From assembly GCA_029050385.1 (NCBI GenBank), contig JAIDMV010000048.1:1-5278 (forward strand): DNA of 5,278 bases, written 5' to 3'. Source of the DNA: Anaeroplasmataceae bacterium (GTDB lineage Bacteria > Bacillota_I > Bacilli_A > Acholeplasmatales > Anaeroplasmataceae). The notes beneath the pieces were generated by a model. It saw only the letters and a program-made list of their open reading frames with translations. It had not been told where the DNA came from and did no database searches. Below, piece after piece: positions 1-3,614 of the stretch. Both the position numbers and the translations under genes were made by a program. The stretch's first letter is position 1. Each line of letters begins with the position of its first letter.

Positions 1-618
1 ACTTAAGCCAGAAGCAGAATATGCAGAATTATGTTCGATAGAGATAACTTGGAAATTCATTTGACGAATCAAATTGATAAACTGTTTTAAATTTTCTCTA
101 ATTTGGAATTCAATATGAATTTCAAAATAATTGGATTTTCGATTGAATGTTGATTCTATTTTTGGAAGTACTGCTAAAACTATAGAAATTACTAAAGTTC
201 CTAAAATGGCTAGTGTGTAAAAACCAATACCGATGGATAAGCCTAAACAAGCACAAGCCCACAATCCAGCAGCAGTAGTTAATCCTCTAATTTGATTTCT
301 AGAAGTAACAAGGATAGTTCCAGCACCTAAAAAACCAATACCAGAAATAACCTGTGCACCTAGACGGGCACCATCTCCTAAGTTTGTTGCACGAGAAATA
401 AATTCATTGGTTAACATTGCAATAGCAGAGCCTAGACAAACTAGAATATAAGTTCTAAATCCTGCAGCTTGATGCTTTTTTGCACGTTCAAAGCCAATCA
501 CACCACCACATAATACAGCAAGGATTAATCTAAAAACTACAGAACCAAAATTGATTTCAGCTAAAACATCCCAATGAAAAAGCTTAATTATTGGATCAAT
601 TATTTCAAATAAAAACAT
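1..618 (-). CDS. MgtC/SapB family membrane protein (3' end outside window)
   Basis: The reading frame opens with ATG at 618 and is still open at base 1, so 206 residues are visible and the C-terminus is missing. The sequence shows the family hallmarks. GFERAKKHQAAGFRT (about residues 42-56) matches the MgtC G-x-E-R...AGxRT loop. ISGIGFLGAG (91-100) and GLTTAAGLWACACLG (112-126) are the two most conserved membrane segments. Four or five hydrophobic helices fill residues 22-151, followed by a soluble, charged C-terminal part from about 153 that resembles the cytosolic regulatory domain of longer MgtC proteins. Known family members support growth in low Mg2+ and, in pathogens, inhibit the F-type ATP synthase; many Firmicute homologues have no proven role. 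The start is supported by an AGAGG site 7-8 nt upstream. The family call is firm; the physiological role is inference. Confidence 0.93.
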   Translation of the reverse strand, partial: MFLFEIIDPIIKLFHWDVLAEINFGSVVFRLILAVLCGGVIGFERAKKHQAAGFRTYILVCLGSAIAMLTNEFISRATNLGDGARLGAQVISGIGFLGAGTILVTSRNQIRGLTTAAGLWACACLGLSIGIGFYTLAILGTLVISIVLAVLPKIESTFNRKSNYFEIHIEFQIRENLKQFINLIRQMNFQVISIEHNSAYSASGLS

Positions 619-626
619 ATTTGTAC

Positions 627-633
627 ACCTCTT
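627..633 (-). promoter_or_regulatory. Ribosome binding site of the mgtC-like gene
   Basis: Read on the minus strand, AAGAGGTG precedes the ATG at 618 with about 8 nt spacing. This fixes the start codon of a gene whose 3' end is not in the window. Confidence 0.7.
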
Positions 634-639
634 TACTCC

Positions 640-645
640 ATTATA
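640..645 (-). promoter_or_regulatory. Candidate -10 box for the mgtC-like gene
   Basis: A perfect TATAAT lies on the minus strand 21 nt before the start codon. Transcription would begin near 633, giving a very short leader. No good -35 is visible: the expected position falls inside the arm of the upstream terminator hairpin and reads as a T/C-rich stretch. The promoter is therefore plausible but weakly supported, and the gene might also be reached by read-through from yidD. Confidence 0.4.
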
Positions 646-695
646 CAAAAAAAGATTCCAAAAGAAAAGAAGTTTTGCTAATTTTTCTTTTGGAA
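646..695 (-). terminator. Intrinsic terminator (distal) of the DJ-1-yidD operon
   Basis: The arms 656-668 and 683-695 are perfect 13-bp complements (TTCCAAAAGAAAA) around a 14-nt loop. Read leftward, the hairpin is followed by TCTTTTTTTG, a proper U-tract. On the plus strand the stem is followed by A-rich sequence, so it works for leftward transcripts only. The stem is AT-rich apart from two G-C pairs near its base and one G-C pair within it. Confidence 0.7.
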
Positions 696-696
696 A

Positions 697-736
697 ATAA
701 AAGAAAATCCAGCTTCTCACTCGACTGGATTTTCTT
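697..736 (-). terminator. Intrinsic terminator (proximal) overlapping the yidD 3' end
   Basis: The arms 701-712 and 725-736 (AAGAAAATCCAG and its exact complement) form a 12-bp stem with a 12-nt loop. Read leftward it runs into TTTTATTTT. The promoter-proximal arm lies inside the last codons of yidD, and the stop codon falls in the loop region. It forms a tandem pair with the hairpin immediately downstream. Confidence 0.7.
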
Positions 737-986
737 GGATTTGCATTTCATATTGTTTTTTTTCTTCTTTAGTTAAAGGTACAGGATCATAACCAGGTTT
801 AAATAAAGGATTACATTTTAAAAGGCGCTTAGCAACAAGAAAAGAGGCTTTAGCAAAATTAAACTTTTGGTAGCATTCCTTCGCATATTGGCTACAGGTA
901 GGAGTAAATCTACATCTTGGTGGATTATTAGGAGATATGCCCTGCTGATATTTTTCTATTAATTTGATTGGTAATTTATTCTTCAT
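717..986 (-). CDS. yidD: Membrane protein insertion efficiency factor YidD
   Basis: This 89-residue protein is of normal size for the YidD (formerly UPF0161) family. It carries the full signature: YQQGISP (13-19), PRCRFTPTCSQYA (23-35), KRLLKCNP (53-60) and GYDPVP (65-70). The conserved cysteines are Cys25, Cys31 and Cys58, with an additional Cys38. There is no strong transmembrane helix; the N-terminus is basic and weakly amphipathic, as expected for a peripheral inner-membrane protein. Family knowledge: YidD assists YidC/Sec in inserting membrane proteins and is often encoded beside rnpA and yidC. Here it is instead the second gene of an operon after a DJ-1-like gene, with an 11-bp overlap. 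No clear Shine-Dalgarno sequence precedes its ATG, which suggests translational coupling. Confidence 0.96.
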   Translation of the reverse strand: MKNKLPIKLIEKYQQGISPNNPPRCRFTPTCSQYAKECYQKFNFAKASFLVAKRLLKCNPLFKPGYDPVPLTKEEKKQYEMQIQENPVE

Positions 987-1512
987 CGTAAATTCGTTTT
1001 CTTAAAGACAGTAAAGCAGTTTCTCCAGCAAGCTTACGAATAATTTCATAACCGAATTCTATACTTGCTGCAGCACTTCTAGCTGTAATCAAGTTTTCAT
1101 CCACAACTACTTTTTTATCAATATAGGTTCCACCAAAATCTTCATCCATACAAGTAAAGCAAGTGTAATTTTTATTTTTTAAATAGCCTAAATGCCCTAA
1201 AATTGTAGGGGCAGCACAAATTGCACAAACTACCTTATCATGGTCCATGAAATACTTTATGATTTCTATAGCGTAGCCAAAGTTTTCCATAAAGCGATAG
1301 TGTGGTCCACCTGGAAGAAGTAAAGCATCATATTCCTTATAGTCAATTTCGTTAATCAAAGTAATATCTGTAAGATGAAGGTAGTGGGCACCAATTACTT
1401 CATTACGGTTAGAAACTATTGTAAGATCTAGTCCAGCTCTTCTTAATAATGCAAAGGGTGCAGTTCCTTCTAATTCTTCAAATCCATCAAATATCATAGC
1501 AAGTACTCTCAT
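976..1512 (-). CDS. DJ-1/PfpI family protein (DJ-1/YajL/ThiJ-like)
   Basis: The product has 178 residues from the chosen ATG, matching the compact single-domain DJ-1 fold. FDGFEELE (8-15) supplies the conserved acidic residue (Glu15, equivalent to DJ-1 Glu18). LLLPGG (64-69) precedes the nucleophile elbow AICAAP with Cys99 (equivalent to DJ-1 Cys106). TARSAAASIEFG (143-154) matches the family's TSRGPGT..EF motif. Residues 117-121 read TCFTC where human DJ-1 has its histidine; bacterial relatives with TCFPG-type sequence are known, so this is not clearly a defect. Characterised members are reported as glyoxalases, protein deglycases or oxidative-stress proteins, and the exact reaction here is unknown. 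The frame extends upstream to a GTG at 1548, but that GTG abuts the predicted -10 box and the intervening codons contain the ribosome site, so the ATG at 1512 is the start. It is the first gene of an operon with yidD. Confidence 0.93.
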   Translation of the reverse strand: MRVLAMIFDGFEELEGTAPFALLRRAGLDLTIVSNRNEVIGAHYLHLTDITLINEIDYKEYDALLLPGGPHYRFMENFGYAIEIIKYFMDHDKVVCAICAAPTILGHLGYLKNKNYTCFTCMDEDFGGTYIDKKVVVDENLITARSAAASIEFGYEIIRKLAGETALLSLRKRIYDEE

Positions 1513-1520
1513 AACCATTT

Positions 1521-1525
1521 CCTCC
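1521..1525 (-). promoter_or_regulatory. Ribosome binding site that fixes the DJ-1-like start
   Basis: GGAGG on the minus strand lies 8 nt before the ATG at 1512. A closer in-frame ATG at 1518 is only 2 nt away, too near to be used. This supports M-R-V-L-A as the true N-terminus. Confidence 0.8.
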
Positions 1526-1539
1526 ATAAAAGTATTTAT

Positions 1540-1545
1540 ATTATA
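1540..1545 (-). promoter_or_regulatory. -10 box of the DJ-1-yidD operon promoter
   Basis: A perfect TATAAT on the minus strand is preceded by GTG, leaving about 27 nt to the start codon and a predicted transcript start near 1533. No convincing -35 is present at 16-18 nt; TTGTAG at 1571-1566 would need an overlong 20-nt spacer. It is divergent from the mntP promoter. Confidence 0.55.
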
Positions 1546-1595
1546 CACTTTTTATAAGCATTTATCTACAATGAATTATAGAAAAACGTTAAAGA

Positions 1596-1604
1596 TGTCA
1601 TAAT
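1596..1604 (+). promoter_or_regulatory. Extended -10 promoter element for mntP-cysK
   Basis: TGT followed by CATAAT forms an extended -10 (TGn + five of six consensus bases). The -35 region is poor, which is tolerated by extended -10 promoters. Transcription would begin near 1611, about 48 nt before the first ATG. The divergent DJ-1 promoter lies about 55 nt away. I looked for the yybP-ykoY Mn2+ riboswitch often found before mntP and did not see its conserved elements. Confidence 0.45.
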
Positions 1605-1627
1605 AGGGATAAAAAAAGTAAAAAATG

Positions 1628-1634
1628 AAGGAGG
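1628..1634 (+). promoter_or_regulatory. Strong but distant Shine-Dalgarno sequence before mntP
   Basis: AAGGAGG is a near-perfect ribosome site, yet the first ATG is 24 nt downstream and no ATG, GTG or TTG occurs at the usual 5-10 nt. An in-frame ATT at 1647 (12 nt) is the only closer rare-start option. Short inverted repeats, 1624-1629 with 1650-1655 and 1641-1646 with 1659-1664, could fold the gap. Confidence 0.5.
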
Positions 1635-1658
1635 ATTACAAATCATATTTTCATTACA

Positions 1659-2237
1659 ATGATTCTATACTATACTATGGAAAGACTATTTAGATTCTAT
1701 ATAAGAAGTATTTTATTGGGAGTTAGCTTATCTATGGATGCCTGTGCTGTTTCAATGGCTAATGGTTTAAAGTATACTCATTTGAAAAAATCATTTATTT
1801 TAAAGATGTGCTTATGCTTTGGAATTGCCCAAGGTATAATGCCTCTAATTGGTTATGGGATTGGACATGCAGTTTTAGATTATATTAAGGACTATATTCC
1901 TTGGATAGCTTTGGGGGTATTAAGCTTTTTAGGATTGAATATGATTGTTGGTGCTTTTCATAAAGAAGAGGAGAAGAACTTATCCAAAAATGGAGTGTTC
2001 TTGCAAGCAATTGCAACGTCTATAGATGCTTTAACGGTTGGCATTACAATTGCAGATTATAATATTACAGAGGCTTTGATTTGTGTAGGGATTATAGGAG
2101 GTATCACTACAGGAATGTGCTTTATTGGCGTTTGTATAGGCAAACGTTTTGGAACAAAACTAGGATATATAGCTGAAATAGTGGGAGGACTTATCTTAAT
2201 CGGTATAGGGGTAGAAATATTTTTGAAGGGAATGTGA
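1659..2237 (+). CDS. mntP: Manganese efflux pump MntP (DUF204 family)
   Basis: This 192-residue, very hydrophobic protein has six predicted helices, at roughly 13-33, 45-69, 80-100, 113-133, 136-157 and 168-190. It shows the internal two-fold repeat of MntP: LSMDACAVSMANG (24-36) with Asp27, and ATSIDALTVGI (119-129) with Asp123. These acidic residues lie in the membrane and are important for Mn2+ export in studied homologues. GIAQGIMPLIG (55-65) matches the conserved helix-2 segment. The short cytosolic loop between helices 3 and 4 is acidic and basic (HKEEEKNLSK). The N-terminus is uncertain: starting at ATG 1659 puts LSMDA about ten residues later than in typical members, ATG 1677 is an alternative, and the ribosome site is unusually far upstream. 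The stop codon directly abuts the TTG start of the cysteine synthase gene, so the two are co-transcribed. Confidence 0.94.
   Translation: MILYYTMERLFRFYIRSILLGVSLSMDACAVSMANGLKYTHLKKSFILKMCLCFGIAQGIMPLIGYGIGHAVLDYIKDYIPWIALGVLSFLGLNMIVGAFHKEEEKNLSKNGVFLQAIATSIDALTVGITIADYNITEALICVGIIGGITTGMCFIGVCIGKRFGTKLGYIAEIVGGLILIGIGVEIFLKGM
2225..2230 (+). promoter_or_regulatory. Ribosome binding site selecting the TTG start of cysK
   Basis: GAAGGG inside the mntP 3' end lies 7 nt before the TTG at 2238. The next in-frame TTG, at 2244, would have 13 nt spacing. The nearer ATG at 2232 is out of frame and followed at once by TGA, so the TTG is preferred. Confidence 0.65.
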
Positions 2238-3137
2238 TTGCATTTGGTTAAATCCATATTAGATTTAGTTGGGAACACCCCCATATTAAATCTTCCAAAA
2301 ACAAACATTTATGTGAAACTAGAATGTTTTAATCCAACAGGATCTATCAAGGATCGTACAGCAAAACAGATGCTTATGGCAGCTATAGAGGATGGTATTC
2401 TTTCAGAGGATGGAGTCATCATTGAACCGACGAGTGGAAATACTGGTATAGGACTGGCTGCCATAGGAACATATTTAGGGCATAAAGTCATTCTTACTAT
2501 GCCTGAAACAATGTCAGAAGAAAGAAGAAAACTTCTTAAGGCTTATGGAGCGGAATTGGTATTAACTGAGGGCTCCCAAGGAATGAAGGGAGCCATTTGT
2601 AAGGCAAAAGAAATTGCTAAGCTTTATTCTAATGCATTTATACCAAGTCAATTTGACAATCCGAATAATCCTATGGCACATTATTTAACAACTGGTCCTG
2701 AAATTTGGAAACAGATGGATGGTCAAGTAGATATTTTAATTGCTGGGATAGGTACTGGTGGTACTATTATGGGCACAGGGAGATATTTGAAAGAAAAAAA
2801 TCCAAATTTAAAAATCATAGGTATAGAACCTGCCAACTCCCCTATGTTAACAAAAGGAATCTCTGGGAAGCATCATATTGAAGGAATTGGAGCTGGGTTT
2901 ATTCCATCCATATTAGATTCATCTTTTTTAGATGAGGTTGTTGCAGTAACAGATATTGAAGCAATAGAGGCTTCAAAAGATTTTGTAAAGCAGGAAGGGA
3001 TATTCGTTGGTATATCTTCAGGTGCTGCCTTGCATGTAGCCAATTGCATAGCTAGAAGATATCCAAATAAAAGAATTGTAGCCATTCTTCCTGACTCAGG
3101 AGACAGATATTTATCTTATAGCGATTTTAAAAAATAA
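2238..3137 (+). CDS. cysK: Cysteine synthase (O-acetylserine sulfhydrylase), PLP-dependent
   Basis: At 299 residues the enzyme is full length for the CysK/CysM fold-type II family. It converts O-acetyl-L-serine and sulfide to L-cysteine plus acetate in the cytosol. Visible motifs in order: VGNTP (11-15); FNPTGSIKDR (31-40) with the PLP Schiff-base Lys38; the substrate-binding asparagine loop PTSGNTG (64-70); QFDNPNNPMAHY..TGPEIW (138-157), typical of CysK; the phosphate-binding GTGGT (172-176); and PDSGDRYLS (285-293), with Ser287 placed to contact the pyridine nitrogen. Cystathionine beta-synthase-type members carry extra domains that are absent here, but CysM or O-phosphoserine specificity cannot be excluded by eye. 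It starts with TTG immediately after the mntP stop and has no terminator before the next promoter. No Cys-regulatory site (T-box, CymR box) was recognised. Confidence 0.95.
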   Translation: MHLVKSILDLVGNTPILNLPKTNIYVKLECFNPTGSIKDRTAKQMLMAAIEDGILSEDGVIIEPTSGNTGIGLAAIGTYLGHKVILTMPETMSEERRKLLKAYGAELVLTEGSQGMKGAICKAKEIAKLYSNAFIPSQFDNPNNPMAHYLTTGPEIWKQMDGQVDILIAGIGTGGTIMGTGRYLKEKNPNLKIIGIEPANSPMLTKGISGKHHIEGIGAGFIPSILDSSFLDEVVAVTDIEAIEASKDFVKQEGIFVGISSGAALHVANCIARRYPNKRIVAILPDSGDRYLSYSDFKK

Positions 3138-3145
3138 ATTTTCTG

Positions 3146-3175
3146 CTTACATCAAACTTTAAAAAATGGTATAAT
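3146..3175 (+). promoter_or_regulatory. Promoter of veg (extended -10)
   Basis: CTTACA (3146-3151) and a perfect TATAAT (3170-3175) are separated by 18 nt. A TGG immediately before the -10 makes it an extended -10 promoter. Transcription should start near 3182, giving a leader of about 50 nt. The veg promoter of Bacillus subtilis is one of its strongest, so a near-consensus promoter here fits the family. Confidence 0.75.
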
Positions 3176-3189
3176 GAATATGATAATAA

Positions 3190-3211
3190 AGCGTCTATTT
3201 TATTAGCGTCT
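3190..3211 (+). repeat. Direct repeat AGCGTCT x2 in the veg leader
   Basis: The heptamer AGCGTCT occurs at 3190-3196 and 3205-3211, 15 nt apart start to start, between the predicted transcript start and the ribosome site. It could be a protein- or RNA-binding repeat, or chance. The GCG inside an AT-rich leader makes it stand out. Confidence 0.4.
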
Positions 3212-3232
3212 TTCTAAAAAGAAGGAGAATAT

Positions 3233-3484
3233 ATGCAATCAACTATCGCAAGCTTACAATTGAATACAATCAAAGAAAAATTAGAACTTCTCTATAAAAC
3301 TTCTAATTTAATTCATGTTTCTATTCATAATAAAAGAAATAAGGTACTTGATGCCCCATCTAAAATTGTTGGGATATACCAAAGATTTTTATGTGTAGAA
3401 TCAAAAGTGAATACTTATGTTGAAAAGTTTACAATCAATTATACTGACATAATGACAGGAAATATTACAATTAAAGAATTATAA
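3233..3484 (+). CDS. veg: Veg family protein
   Basis: This 83-residue protein matches the size (80-90) and layout of the Firmicute Veg family. The N-terminal half is a basic helix (TIKEKLELLYKT), followed by a small beta barrel. The most recognisable segment is the C-terminal half, IVGIYQRFLCVESK (46-59) and FTINYTDIMTGNITI (66-80), corresponding to the family's ...YPSLFVV... and ...SYTDILTGNVEL... strands. In B. subtilis Veg stimulates biofilm matrix production by opposing the repressor SinR indirectly; the mechanism in other Firmicutes is not established. AAGGAG lies 5 nt before the ATG. The gene has its own promoter and a terminator 10 nt after its stop. It is not beside ispE or the sporulation genes that flank veg in Bacillus. 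Residues 1-45 are divergent, so the call rests on the C-terminal half. Confidence 0.78.
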   Translation: MQSTIASLQLNTIKEKLELLYKTSNLIHVSIHNKRNKVLDAPSKIVGIYQRFLCVESKVNTYVEKFTINYTDIMTGNITIKEL

Positions 3485-3494
3485 AAACACTTTC

Positions 3495-3518
3495 AGGGAA
3501 GAAATTCCCTTTTTTTTA
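3495..3518 (+). terminator. Intrinsic terminator of veg
   Basis: AGGGAA (3495-3500) pairs with TTCCCT (3505-3510) across a GAAA tetraloop and is followed directly by seven further T. It is a textbook Rho-independent terminator that insulates the lipoprotein promoter downstream. Confidence 0.92.
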
Positions 3519-3538
3519 TTGTCAAATAAAAACAATGT

Positions 3539-3568
3539 TTGACTTTTCGATAGAGGGGGGGGTATAAT
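3539..3568 (+). promoter_or_regulatory. Promoter of the lipoprotein gene with a G8 tract in the spacer
   Basis: TTGACT (3539-3544) and TATAAT (3563-3568) are near-consensus -35 and -10 boxes with an 18-nt spacer. The last eight spacer bases (3555-3562) are all G, directly against the -10. A loss of one G would give the optimal 17-nt spacer, and gains would move it away from optimum. The predicted transcript start is near 3575. Confidence 0.85.
3555..3562 (+). repeat. Homopolymeric G8 tract
   Basis: Eight consecutive G lie in the promoter spacer of a surface lipoprotein gene, with no comparable G or C run elsewhere in the window. Tracts like this are known slippage hotspots in contingency loci. 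Whether eight residues is long enough to vary here is unknown. Confidence 0.8.
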
Positions 3569-3572
3569 CAAG

Positions 3573-3591
3573 TTGTATGATGTTCATACAA
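3573..3591 (+). promoter_or_regulatory. Dyad at the transcription start: candidate operator or leader hairpin
   Basis: TTGTATGA (3573-3580) and its exact reverse complement TCATACAA (3584-3591) flank TGT. The dyad overlaps the predicted +1, the usual place for a repressor operator. As RNA it could also fold into an 8-bp hairpin near the 5' end, which may protect the transcript. The TGTAT..ATACA core is compatible with a GntR-type repressor, but I cannot assign a regulator. Confidence 0.6.
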
Positions 3592-3614
3592 AAATACACG
3601 GAGGAAATTAGTTC

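Noticed and set aside
591..776. Plus-strand open frame of 61 codons
   Set aside because: It spans the mgtC start region, both terminator hairpins and the yidD end in antisense. The product is low-complexity Phe/Leu/Lys with no ribosome site, so it is a by-product of AT-rich intergenic sequence.
1513..1548. GTG at 1548 as the start of the DJ-1-like protein
   Set aside because: The GTG abuts the TATAAT box and the next codons contain the GGAGG site, so this stretch is promoter and leader. The ATG at 1512 is correctly spaced and gives the usual family N-terminus.
1549..1658. yybP-ykoY Mn2+ riboswitch before mntP
   Set aside because: The gap is about the right size, but I could not find the conserved GC-rich stems and loops. 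The region is nearly all A and T up to the ribosome site.
2057..2308. Minus-strand open frame across the mntP-cysK junction
   Set aside because: It is antisense to two well-supported genes, with Pro/Ile-rich composition, no ribosome site and no recognisable domain.
2309..2491. Minus-strand open frame inside cysK
   Set aside because: It is antisense to conserved PLP-enzyme motifs and has no independent support.
2571..2594. Perfect 7-bp inverted repeat GGCTCCC/GGGAGCC with a 10-nt loop
   Set aside because: It is inside the cysK coding region, has no T-tract and no promoter nearby. Its codons encode ordinary family sequence, so it is probably chance.
2873..3085. Minus-strand open frame inside the cysK 3' half
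   Set aside because: It is antisense to conserved cysteine synthase sequence, with no ribosome site or family resemblance.
3521..3543. Inverted repeat GTCAAA/TTTGAC overlapping the lipoprotein -35
   Set aside because: Arms are only 6 bp with an 11-nt spacer in AT-rich DNA, and the right arm is explained by the -35 box itself. It is weaker than the dyad at +1.
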